From UBA11540 sp045536425 (GTDB taxonomy: Bacteria; Bacillota; Clostridia; Oscillospirales; Ruminococcaceae), in assembly GCA_045536425.1 (NCBI GenBank), contig JAZSNN010000002.1:1-51306 (forward strand): DNA of 51,306 nt, in the 5' to 3' direction. This document shows positions 34,177-42,646 of this stretch, in pieces. The position numbers and the translations under genes were made by a program. How positions within the stretch are numbered: position 1 is the stretch's first letter; each line of letters opens with the position of its first letter. The notes under the pieces are model-generated. The model saw nothing but the letters and a program-made list of their open reading frames with translations. It did not search any database and was not told the origin of the DNA.

Positions 34177-35509
34177 CAAAGTCGTATCTACCATTGAAAA
34201 ATACCGAATGCTCAAAAGGGGCGATAGCGTAGCGGTCGGTTTTTCCGGCGGCGCCGATTCGGTATGCCTGTTGCATATACTTTATATGCTAAGGGAAAGA
34301 TACGAACTGGATATCACTGCGTGTCACGTGAATCATATGCTTCGCGGTGACGAGGCTGACAGAGATGAACAGTTTTGCAGGGATTTCTGCGAAAAATATG
34401 GCATAGATTTAAAGGTTTTGCGCGTTGATGTTGCAGATATTGCAAAGAAAAACAAAGAGTCAGTTGAACTCTGTGCGAGAAAAATCAGATACGAGTTTTT
34501 CGAGGAGATTTTAGGGCAGAACGGCAGGATTGCTACCGCCCATACTCTCAGCGACAGTCTCGAAACTACGATTTTCAATATGCTCAGAGGAACAGCACTC
34601 AAAGGACTCTGCGGAATACCCGAAACACGCGGCAAAATTATACGCCCTTTGATAGAATGTACGCGTCAGGAGATAGAAGAATACTGTAAAGAAAACGAGC
34701 TTTACTTTGTGACAGATTTTACCAACAACACCGATGAATACGCGAGAAATAGGATCAGACATCATATAATACCGCAGTTGCAGATGGAAAGTAATTCGCT
34801 TTACACCTCCTACCTTTCGATGCACAACGCTTTGTCGCGTGATGAGGATTTTTTGGACAGTTATACCGATAAAATTCTGAAAGAAATCGAACTAAAATCA
34901 GGATACGATGCAAAAAAATTGGCTTTGGAACACGATAGTATTATCGTTCGGTGCGTGGCAAAACTGTTTGCCGAACAATCTGTTCCCGTTGATACCGCAA
35001 AGCTCGAACTCGCGTGTGATGCGGTGAAAAATGGCGGTAGGGTAAACCTCAAACCAAGCGTATACCTCAATGTAAAAAATTCAATACTGACAATTGAGGA
35101 AGAAATCCCGCAGGAGTATTTCGAAACCCCGCTGGTGATAGGAAAAGAGATAGAGGTCATAGAGGGAAAAAGCATTCTCGTAAAACCCCTCGATGCCATA
35201 AGTTCAAAAAAAGTTAACCAAAATTTACTAAAAAAGTACATTGATTGTGATAAAATAGGTTATAACGTTATAGTGAGACAGCGAAAAGATGGTGACTCTG
35301 TCCGCCTTGCTTGCAACGGTATGACCAAAACCTTGAAAAAGCTTTTCAACGAGCGCAAAATTCCACCGCATCAAAGAGATAAGATTCTGATAGTTTCCGA
35401 CGAAAACGGAATAGTGTGGGTCGAGGGTTTTGGTGTGGCAGAAAGATGCTCGCCAGACGAAAATACAAAAAACATATTAACGATTGAAGCAAAAGGCAGG
35501 ACGAACTAA
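34166..35509 (+). CDS. tilS: tRNA(Ile)-lysidine synthase
   Basis: A 447-residue N-type ATP pyrophosphatase with the PP-loop GFSGGADSVCLLHIL near residue 28. Other features are CHVNHMLRGDEADRDEQFC, the AHTLSDSLETTIFNMLRGTALKGLCGIP core and a C-terminal TilS substrate-binding domain (KTLKKLFNERKIPPHQRD). It modifies C34 of tRNA-Ile(CAU) to lysidine so that it reads AUA; ATA codons occur often in this window. The GTG start at 34166 has GGAG ten bases upstream. The frame extends to 34094 without support. It overlaps dnaB and leads into hpt by 2 bp. Confidence 0.95.
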   Translation: MKIDKVVSTIEKYRMLKRGDSVAVGFSGGADSVCLLHILYMLRERYELDITACHVNHMLRGDEADRDEQFCRDFCEKYGIDLKVLRVDVADIAKKNKESVELCARKIRYEFFEEILGQNGRIATAHTLSDSLETTIFNMLRGTALKGLCGIPETRGKIIRPLIECTRQEIEEYCKENELYFVTDFTNNTDEYARNRIRHHIIPQLQMESNSLYTSYLSMHNALSRDEDFLDSYTDKILKEIELKSGYDAKKLALEHDSIIVRCVAKLFAEQSVPVDTAKLELACDAVKNGGRVNLKPSVYLNVKNSILTIEEEIPQEYFETPLVIGKEIEVIEGKSILVKPLDAISSKKVNQNLLKKYIDCDKIGYNVIVRQRKDGDSVRLACNGMTKTLKKLFNERKIPPHQRDKILIVSDENGIVWVEGFGVAERCSPDENTKNILTIEAKGRTN

Positions 35510-35511
35510 CT

Positions 35512-36048
35512 ATGAAAAATGACATTTGCAGAGTACTTATCAGCGAAGAAGAACTCAAAGAAAAGGTGACCGAACTTGGCGCACAGATCAGCCGTGACTA
35601 TGCGGGAAAGAAGCTTCTCCTTGTCAGCATACTAAAGGGCTCTGTCGTATTTATGGCAGACCTTATGCGCGCTGTCACAATTCCCGCACGCATTGATTTT
35701 ATGGCGGTTTCCAGCTACGGAAGCGGAGTAAAAACCTCCGGCGTGGTTAAGATAATAAAAGATTTGGACCTAAACCTCGAAGGATATGACGTTTTGATAG
35801 TAGAAGATATTCTCGATAGCGGAATGACCCTCAGCTATCTTGTTGAACTTCTCAAATCCCGCAACCCCGCAAGCGTTGAGATATGTTCTTTGTTGGATAA
35901 GCCCGAAAGACACAAGGTTGAAATTGCCCTCAAGTATAAAGGCTTTACAATTCCCGACGAATTCGTTGTAGGCTACGGCCTTGACTATGCGGAGAAATAC
36001 CGCAACCTGCCCTATGTTGGAATTCTAGATCCCAAGGTGTATTCATAA
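35512..36048 (+). CDS. hpt: Hypoxanthine phosphoribosyltransferase
   Basis: A 178-residue type I phosphoribosyltransferase. The PRPP-binding motif is VLIVEDILDSGMTLSYL. Other family segments are LLLVSILKGSVVFMADLMRA and PDEFVVGYGLDYAEKYRNLPYVGIL. It salvages hypoxanthine and guanine with PRPP. The tilS-hpt-ftsH order is classic for Firmicutes. Confidence 0.96.
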   Translation: MKNDICRVLISEEELKEKVTELGAQISRDYAGKKLLLVSILKGSVVFMADLMRAVTIPARIDFMAVSSYGSGVKTSGVVKIIKDLDLNLEGYDVLIVEDILDSGMTLSYLVELLKSRNPASVEICSLLDKPERHKVEIALKYKGFTIPDEFVVGYGLDYAEKYRNLPYVGILDPKVYS

Positions 36049-36087
36049 TTACCTGTTGGCAACCAAAGAAAATGTGAGGTGGACCCT

Positions 36088-38037
36088 TTGCAGAAAAAAC
36101 AAAGCAGAATAGGAAGCATACTTTTTTATATTGTGGCAGCAGTAGCCGTAATACTTGCAGCGTCCTATCTATTTAAAATGCCCGCTGCGGCAACTCCGAA
36201 GTATTCTGAGGTGTTGGATTTGTTCTATTCCAACGCGGTAACGGAGTATAAAATAAACCTTGGTAGCGGAAAGATGACAATGATCCTCGATGCCGAAAAG
36301 GTTCCTGCGGAGCTTTATGAGAGCAAAATTGTTAAAAAACTCAAGACCGACGAAACCAAGGCATCCTTCAATTACACAGTACCTAACGTGTCTATCTTCC
36401 TCGATGACACCCGTGAGTATGTGAGAAACTACAACAACGACAATCCCCAAAATAAAATAAGCTTTGAATATGAACGCGCTACCGATAACTCTTGGTGGCT
36501 CAGTTTGTTGCCCTTCGCGTTGCTTATACCCATATTCGCTATATTCTGGTTCTTTATGATGCGCCGAGAGGATAGCGGTTTTGGAAAGAGCATCAGTTTC
36601 GGTAAGGCAAAAGCAAAGATCAGCAGCGACCAAAACAATAAAACTACCTTTGCAGACGTTGCAGGTGCCGATGAGGAAAAAGAGGAACTTTACGAAATTG
36701 TCGAATTCCTCAAGAACCCTGCAAGATACAACGAACTTGGCGCAAGAATACCAAAAGGTGTACTCCTTCTCGGCCCTCCCGGTACCGGTAAGACACTTCT
36801 CGCACGTGCAGTTGCAGGCGAGGCAAACGCACCGTTCTTCTCAATATCGGGTTCCGATTTTGTTGAAATGTTTGTCGGTGTCGGTGCTTCGAGAGTCAGA
36901 GACCTGTTTGACCAAGCGAAAAAAGCAGCACCCAGCATTATCTTTATAGATGAAATCGACGCAGTAGGACGTCATAGAGGCGCAGGTCTCGGCGGTGGTC
37001 ACGATGAACGTGAACAGACACTCAATCAGTTGCTTGTCGAGATGGACGGCTTCGGTGCAAACCAAGGCGTTATAGTTATGGCGGCTACAAACCGACGCGA
37101 TATTCTTGACCCTGCTCTTCTGAGACCCGGACGTTTTGACCGTCAGATAGTAGTAGGCTACCCCGACGTAAAGGGAAGAGAAGCGGTGCTTAGAGTACAC
37201 TCCAGAAACAAGCCTCTCGCTCCCGATGTTGACCTTTCTGTAATTGCAAAATCTACAGCAGGATTTACAGGCGCAGAGCTTGAAAACCTTCTCAACGAAG
37301 CGGCTCTGCTCGCAGCAAGAAAGAAACTCAAGGCTATAACTATGCAGGATATCGAGGAAGCTACCATAAAGGTGGTCGCAGGCCCCGAAAAGAAATCCCA
37401 CGTGGTTACCGAAAAGGACAAAAAGCTCACAGCATATCACGAAGCAGGTCACGCGATCTGTACCTTCTATTCGCCCACACAAGATCCCGTTCATCAGATT
37501 TCCATCATTCCTCGCGGAATGGCGGGTGGCTATACTATGAGTCTTCCCACTGACGAAAAGAACTACCGCGCAAAGAGCGAGATGGAAGAAAATCTCGTGG
37601 TGCTCCTCGGCGGACGTGTGGCGGAAAAGATTATTCTCAGCGACATCTCGACAGGTGCGTCGAACGATATCGAGAGAGCATCCGCAATCGCGCGTAATAT
37701 GGTCACGAGATACGGCTTCAGCGAAAAACTCGGTCCGATAGTATATGGCTCTGACCACGACGAAGTTTTCCTTGGAAGAGAGATAAACAGCTCCAGAAAC
37801 TATTCCGAAACTGTTGCTGCGACAATCGACCAAGAGGTACGCACAATTATCGATGTCGCATATGCAAAATGCGAAAAGATACTCACCGAAAATATCGATA
37901 AGCTCCACAGTGTTGCAAAAGAGCTGATTGAAAGAGAGAAGCTCGACGGCAAGGAGTTTGAAACCATAATGAACGGCGGTACGCTCGAAAAGATAGCGGA
38001 AGAAACTGCCGAAGAAACAACCGAAGATAATAAATAA
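36088..38037 (+). CDS. ftsH: ATP-dependent zinc metalloprotease FtsH
   Basis: A 649-residue membrane AAA+ protease. It has two transmembrane segments (about 8-27 and about 145-165) flanking an extracytoplasmic domain of about 115 residues. Then come the AAA domain with Walker A GPPGTGKTLLA, Walker B IIFIDEIDAVG and second region of homology ATNRRDILDPALLRPGRFDRQ, and the protease domain with zinc site AYHEAGHAIC. The C-terminus is Glu/Thr-rich. It degrades misassembled membrane proteins and regulators. The frame starts at a GTG (36079) that overlaps its own Shine-Dalgarno; TTG 36088, after TGAGGTGG, is preferred. Confidence 0.95.
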   Translation: MQKKQSRIGSILFYIVAAVAVILAASYLFKMPAAATPKYSEVLDLFYSNAVTEYKINLGSGKMTMILDAEKVPAELYESKIVKKLKTDETKASFNYTVPNVSIFLDDTREYVRNYNNDNPQNKISFEYERATDNSWWLSLLPFALLIPIFAIFWFFMMRREDSGFGKSISFGKAKAKISSDQNNKTTFADVAGADEEKEELYEIVEFLKNPARYNELGARIPKGVLLLGPPGTGKTLLARAVAGEANAPFFSISGSDFVEMFVGVGASRVRDLFDQAKKAAPSIIFIDEIDAVGRHRGAGLGGGHDEREQTLNQLLVEMDGFGANQGVIVMAATNRRDILDPALLRPGRFDRQIVVGYPDVKGREAVLRVHSRNKPLAPDVDLSVIAKSTAGFTGAELENLLNEAALLAARKKLKAITMQDIEEATIKVVAGPEKKSHVVTEKDKKLTAYHEAGHAICTFYSPTQDPVHQISIIPRGMAGGYTMSLPTDEKNYRAKSEMEENLVVLLGGRVAEKIILSDISTGASNDIERASAIARNMVTRYGFSEKLGPIVYGSDHDEVFLGREINSSRNYSETVAATIDQEVRTIIDVAYAKCEKILTENIDKLHSVAKELIEREKLDGKEFETIMNGGTLEKIAEETAEETTEDNK

Positions 38038-38045
38038 CAAAAGAA

Positions 38046-38100
38046 GATCCACCCACCTTGAGAAATTATTTCGAAAAGGCGGGTGGATTGTTTGTTTTTG
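38046..38100 (+). terminator. Terminator of the rnj-ftsH block
   Basis: ATCCACCCACCTT (38046-38058) pairs with AAAGGCGGGTGGAT (38075-38088) across a 16-nt loop with a mismatch, followed by TGTTTGTTTTTG. It lies 8 bp after ftsH and separates it from the topoisomerase pair. Confidence 0.82.
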
Positions 38101-38101
38101 C

Positions 38102-38130
38102 TTGACCTTATTCACAAAATAGGGTAAAAT
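38102..38130 (+). promoter_or_regulatory. Promoter of the topoisomerase pair
   Basis: TTGACC (38102-38107), a 17-bp spacer and TAAAAT (38125-38130). It follows directly on the ftsH terminator and leaves a leader of about 60 nt before ATG 38199. Confidence 0.75.
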
Positions 38131-38198
38131 AATATGATAGGAGTATTATGTGTATTTGGCACATTCCAATAAATTGACACGAAAGACGAGGAAGTCTA

Positions 38199-40184
38199 AT
38201 GGCGAAGAAGGTAAACGAATATTCCAATGAGAGTATAGCCTCACTCAAAGGTGCCGACAGGGTAAGAAAACGCCCTGCCGTTATATTCGGTTCTGACGGT
38301 ATCGAAGGTTGTGAACACGCGATTTTTGAGATACTTTCAAACTCTATCGACGAAGCGCGCGAAGGCTACGGTAATAAGATAATCGTAACTAGATATTCCG
38401 ACCATTCCGTTTCTGTAGAGGACTTTGGACGAGGAATGCCTGTTGACTACAACCGAAACGAAGAGAGATATAACTGGGAACTTCTTTTCTGTGAGATGTA
38501 TGCGGGCGGAAAGTATAACACCCTCGATGGAGATAACTATGAGTTTTCCCTCGGTCTAAACGGACTCGGTCTCTGCGCTACGCAGTACTCTTCCGAATAT
38601 ATGAACGCGGAGATATACCGCGACGGCTTTAAATATGAGCTTCACTTTGAGAAGGGCGAAAACGTGGGCGGACTCAAAAAAGAGGAAACCAATAAGCGTC
38701 AGACAGGTACCAAGATAACTTGGCGCCCCGACCTTGAAGTATTTACCGATATCGCGATTTCTCTCGAATATTTCCAGACCGTTATCAAAAAACAGGCGGT
38801 GGTAAACGCCGGTGTTGAATTTATCCTTCGTGACCAGAACGCAAAGGGAAGCTTTGATACCTACAACTACTGCTACGAAAACGGAATAGTTGACTACGCA
38901 AATGAGCTTGCCGATTCACAGGCAATGACCTCTGTGCAGAACTGGCAGACCGAAAGAAAGGGTAAGGACCGCGAGGACAAGCCTGAATATAAAGTTAAAC
39001 TCAACGTTGCACTCTGCTTTTCCAATAAGAAAAATGCAATTGAGTATTACCACAACTCCAGTTTTCTTGAATATGGCGGTGCTCCCGAAAAAGCAGTAAA
39101 GAGTGCATTCGTTTCGCAGATAGATGCTCTTTTAAAACAGCAGGGGAAATACCTCAAAAATGAGAGCAAAATAAACTTTCAGGACGTTGAGGACTGCTTG
39201 ATACTTGTGTCATCGTCCTTCTCCACACAGACCTCGTATGAAAACCAAACAAAAAAAGCAATAACCAACAAATTCATTGCAGAAGCAATGACCGATTTTC
39301 TAAAGCATCAGCTTGAGGTATACTTTATAGAGAATCCTCTCGAGGCTGAGAAAATAGGAAATCAGGTGCTTGTCAACAAGCGTAGCCGTGAAAAAGCCGA
39401 AAAGGCTAGGGTAGACCTAAAAAAAGCTCTTTCCACCTCGATGGACGTTACAAACCGAATCCAAAAGTTTGTAGACTGTAGAACAAGAGATACTGCACGT
39501 CGCGAGATATACATCGTTGAGGGTGACTCTGCTTTGGGTGCTTGTAAGCTTGCGAGAGATGCAGAGTTTCAGGCGATAATGCCCGTCCGCGGTAAGATTC
39601 TCAACTGCCTTAAGGCTGAATACGACAAGATATTCAAGAGTGATATAATAACCGATCTCATAAAGGTTCTTGGCTGTGGTGTCGACGTAAAGAGCAAATC
39701 AAACAAGGATATCTCCGCGTTTGATATAAACGCTCTTCGTTGGAACAAGGTCATTATCTGTACCGATGCCGACGTAGACGGATTCCAGATAAGAACACTT
39801 ATCCTTGCGATGCTCTATAGACTCACCCCTGCACTAATCGAGCAAGGCTACGTCTATATTGCAGAATCTCCGCTTTATGAGATACAGACAAAGGATATGA
39901 CCTATTTTGCTTATTCCGATAGAGAAAAGGCAAACATAGTAGAGAAGATAGGCAACCAAAAATACACCATTCAGCGTTCAAAGGGACTTGGTGAAAACGA
40001 GCCCGATATGATGTCGCTGACAACAATGAACCCCGATACAAGAAGACTAATAAAGGTTACTCCCGACGAGGCACAGAAAACAGCAGACGTTTTTGAGCTT
40101 CTTTTGGGCGACAACCTCGCAGGAAGAAAAGAGTTTATCGCCGAAAACGGAGCTATGTATCTGGATATGGCTGACATCAGCTGA
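38199..40184 (+). CDS. Divergent type IIA topoisomerase B subunit (GyrB/ParE-like)
   Basis: A 661-residue ATPase/TOPRIM subunit. The GHKL ATP site has Glu44 and Asn48 (FEILSNSIDEA), but the usual RPGMYIG is RPAVIFG. GLNGLGLCATQYSS replaces the GLHGVGASVVNALS region. The TOPRIM motifs are EGDSALG (441-447, normally EGDSAGG), PVRGKILNCLKA and TDADVDGFQ (522-530; the His after DVDGS is Gln here), so the metal-binding acidic residues are kept. The C-terminus has QRSKGLGENEPDMM (normally QRYKGLGEM). It is therefore an intact but non-canonical gyrase/topo IV type subunit, probably a lineage-specific second enzyme. It is paired with the A subunit 33 bp downstream. Supercoiling or decatenation activity cannot be assigned. 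Confidence 0.88.
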   Translation: MAKKVNEYSNESIASLKGADRVRKRPAVIFGSDGIEGCEHAIFEILSNSIDEAREGYGNKIIVTRYSDHSVSVEDFGRGMPVDYNRNEERYNWELLFCEMYAGGKYNTLDGDNYEFSLGLNGLGLCATQYSSEYMNAEIYRDGFKYELHFEKGENVGGLKKEETNKRQTGTKITWRPDLEVFTDIAISLEYFQTVIKKQAVVNAGVEFILRDQNAKGSFDTYNYCYENGIVDYANELADSQAMTSVQNWQTERKGKDREDKPEYKVKLNVALCFSNKKNAIEYYHNSSFLEYGGAPEKAVKSAFVSQIDALLKQQGKYLKNESKINFQDVEDCLILVSSSFSTQTSYENQTKKAITNKFIAEAMTDFLKHQLEVYFIENPLEAEKIGNQVLVNKRSREKAEKARVDLKKALSTSMDVTNRIQKFVDCRTRDTARREIYIVEGDSALGACKLARDAEFQAIMPVRGKILNCLKAEYDKIFKSDIITDLIKVLGCGVDVKSKSNKDISAFDINALRWNKVIICTDADVDGFQIRTLILAMLYRLTPALIEQGYVYIAESPLYEIQTKDMTYFAYSDREKANIVEKIGNQKYTIQRSKGLGENEPDMMSLTTMNPDTRRLIKVTPDEAQKTADVFELLLGDNLAGRKEFIAENGAMYLDMADIS

Positions 40185-40217
40185 TGATTTCTAAAAAATA
40201 CCGAAAGGTGTGTTAGC

Positions 40218-42455
40218 GTGGCTAAAAAGAAAACAGAACCAAAGCGCAGTACAGTGCCTAAAATAAATGCCGAAATCGAAAACGCAGGTACCGTTGTAGA
40301 GCAGGTCATTGTCGATACTCTCGAGAAAAACTATATGCCCTATGCGATGAGCGTTATCGTTTCGCGCGCAATTCCCGAGATTGACGGCTTCAAGCCTTCT
40401 CATAGAAAACTGCTTTATACTATGTATAAAATGGGACTTCTGACGGGACCTCGTACCAAATCCGCAAACGTTGTCGGACAGACAATGCGCCTTAATCCAC
40501 ACGGAGATATGGCGATATACGAAACAATGGTGCGCCTTTCCAGAGGTCACGAGGCTCTGCCGTATCCGCTTGTTGACTCAAAGGGAAACTTCGGTAAAGC
40601 TTACTCTCGCGATATGGCTTTTGCCGCTTCGAGATATACCGAGGTAAAGCTTGACCCGATATGTGCCGAGCTTTTCCGCGATATCGACAAGGATACAGTA
40701 GACTTTGTTGATAACTATGACAATACAATGAAGGAACCCACCCTGCTTCCCACAACCTTCCCGACAGTGCTTACAAACAACAACGTCGGTATTGCGGTAG
40801 GTATGGCAAGCTCTGTCTGTTCCTTCAACCTTTCAGAGCTTTGCAGAACAACCATAGCTCTAATGAAGGATAAAGACCACGACGCATTGACAACCCTTCT
40901 TGCTCCCGATTTTGCAGGCGGAGGAATCATCCTCTACAACCGCGACGAGATGGACAAGATATACCGCACAGGACGTGGCTCTGTGCGTGTTCGCGCAAAG
41001 TATAACTATGACAAAGCAAACAACTGCATTGAGATAACCGAAATTCCTCCTACAACTACCGTAGAGGCGATAATCGATAAGATAGTAGAACTCATAAAGC
41101 AGTCAAAGCTCAAGGATATCTCAAACCTCCGCGACGAAACCGACATTTCGGGTCTAAAACTCACCCTTGATTTGAAGCGCGGAGTTGACCCCGAAAAACT
41201 GATGCAAAAGCTGTTCCATATGACACCCCTCGAGGACAGCTATTCCTGCAACTTTAACATCCTCATCGGTGGCAACCCCAAGGTTATGGGCGTGTACGAG
41301 CTTCTCGAAGAATGGGTAGCATTTAGAGAGGAATGTATCCGTCGCAGAGTGTATCACGACCTGAAAAAGAAAAAAGAAAAGCTTCATCTTTTGCAGGGAC
41401 TTTCAAAGATACTTCTCGATATTGACAAAGCGATAAAGATAGTACGCGAAACCGAGGAAGAAGCAGAAGTTGTTCCAAACCTTATGATAGGATTTGGAAT
41501 CGACGAGACACAGGCAGAATATGTTGCAGAAATCAAACTCCGTCACCTCAACCGCGAATATATCCTCAACCGCACAAAAGAAATCGATGAACTCAAAGAA
41601 GCGATTGCGGATATGGAAGAGATTCTCAAAAATAACAAGAGAGTCCGCGCTATCATCATCGACGAGCTCAAAGAGGTCGAAAAGAAGTATTCCAAACCGA
41701 GAAAAACCCTCATAAACTACGACCACGAGGAACAACAATACGTCAAGGAAGAGGAAGAGATACCCGACTATCCCGTACATCTGTTCTTCACCCGTGAGGG
41801 ATATTTCAAGAAGATAACTCCTCAGTCGCTCAGAATGAGCGGTGAACACAAGCTCAAAGACGGCGACGAGATAATGATGCAGGTCGAGAGCTCAAACGCT
41901 GCCGAGCTTCTGTTCTTCACAAATAAATGCCAGGTGTACAAAACAAGAGCCTGCGATTTTGACGATACCAAAACCAGCGTAATGGGCGACTATATCGCCG
42001 CAAAGCTAGAGATGGAAGAGGGCGAGGTTCCTCTCTATATGGCAGTTACAAAAGACTACGCAGGACATATGCTGTTTATCTTTGAAAACGGAAAAGCAGC
42101 AAAGGTACGTATGGATTCCTATAGCACAAAAACCCGCCGTAAGAAGCTCATAAATGCGTATAGCAATAAATCTCCCGCAGTGCATATACGCTATATGCAC
42201 GATGAGGGTGAACTTGCGGTATTTACGTCGGCAGGAAGACTTTTGTGCCTCAATACAAGGATGATCAGTGAAAAGACCGCCAAGGACACACAAGGTGTTG
42301 CGGCAATCACACTTAAAAAGAATCACAGAATAGACCGAGTTGCCGATTTTGTAGCTGAGCAATATTCCGATCCTCACAGGTACAAAACAAAATCCCTTCC
42401 CGCAACGGGAGCTATCCTCAAAAACGAGGATGTGGGCGAACAAATAAGCTTCTAA
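40218..42455 (+). CDS. Divergent type IIA topoisomerase A subunit (GyrA/ParC-like)
   Basis: A 745-residue DNA breakage-rejoining subunit. The N-terminal winged helix contains YAMSVIVSRAIPEIDGFKPS and catalytic Arg139-Tyr140 (AASRYTEVKL; usually AAMRYTEARL). The tower and coiled coil (about 400-500, KKKEKLHLLQGLSK and EIDELKEAIADMEEIL) are present. The C-terminal domain has propeller-like repeats (LLFFTNKCQVYKTRACDF, MLFIFENGKAAKVRMDSY), but I see no GyrA box QRRGGKG. The lack of that box argues against DNA wrapping and negative supercoiling, so a topo IV-like role is more likely. GTG start at 40218 with GAAAGGTG upstream. Confidence 0.88.
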   Translation: MAKKKTEPKRSTVPKINAEIENAGTVVEQVIVDTLEKNYMPYAMSVIVSRAIPEIDGFKPSHRKLLYTMYKMGLLTGPRTKSANVVGQTMRLNPHGDMAIYETMVRLSRGHEALPYPLVDSKGNFGKAYSRDMAFAASRYTEVKLDPICAELFRDIDKDTVDFVDNYDNTMKEPTLLPTTFPTVLTNNNVGIAVGMASSVCSFNLSELCRTTIALMKDKDHDALTTLLAPDFAGGGIILYNRDEMDKIYRTGRGSVRVRAKYNYDKANNCIEITEIPPTTTVEAIIDKIVELIKQSKLKDISNLRDETDISGLKLTLDLKRGVDPEKLMQKLFHMTPLEDSYSCNFNILIGGNPKVMGVYELLEEWVAFREECIRRRVYHDLKKKKEKLHLLQGLSKILLDIDKAIKIVRETEEEAEVVPNLMIGFGIDETQAEYVAEIKLRHLNREYILNRTKEIDELKEAIADMEEILKNNKRVRAIIIDELKEVEKKYSKPRKTLINYDHEEQQYVKEEEEIPDYPVHLFFTREGYFKKITPQSLRMSGEHKLKDGDEIMMQVESSNAAELLFFTNKCQVYKTRACDFDDTKTSVMGDYIAAKLEMEEGEVPLYMAVTKDYAGHMLFIFENGKAAKVRMDSYSTKTRRKKLINAYSNKSPAVHIRYMHDEGELAVFTSAGRLLCLNTRMISEKTAKDTQGVAAITLKKNHRIDRVADFVAEQYSDPHRYKTKSLPATGAILKNEDVGEQISF

Positions 42456-42463
42456 AATTAAAA

Positions 42464-42509
42464 AGCCGACGGATCCAAGACCATATAGACTCAACGGATC
42501 CAATCGGCT
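42464..42509 (+). terminator. Inverted repeat after the topoisomerase A gene
   Basis: AGCCGA (42464-42469) plus GGATCC (42471-42476) pair with GGATCC (42496-42501) plus TCGGCT (42504-42509). The 10-base word ACGGATCCAA also occurs twice in the same orientation (42469 and 42494 on). There is no T tract (GGTTCTG follows), so it is a hairpin of uncertain function, perhaps a Rho-dependent or processing site. The rest of the 191-bp gap to 42646 holds the leader of the lipoprotein gene; no clear promoter was found. Confidence 0.5.
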
Positions 42510-42646
42510 GGTTCTGAATATGCAAACGCTGCTGCAAACACCTACTAATCTATCTTCTGTGTTTACAGAACAATAATCAGAACAGTTATATTTTAAGAAG
42601 AACCACTCGTTTTATTACAGATAATTTATGGAAAGGGCGGGTCGCG

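Noticed and set aside
36841..38115. A 424-codon open frame antisense to ftsH
   Set aside because: Same pattern as other shadows: no RBS, no recognisable domain, and full overlap with ftsH, which has all catalytic motifs.
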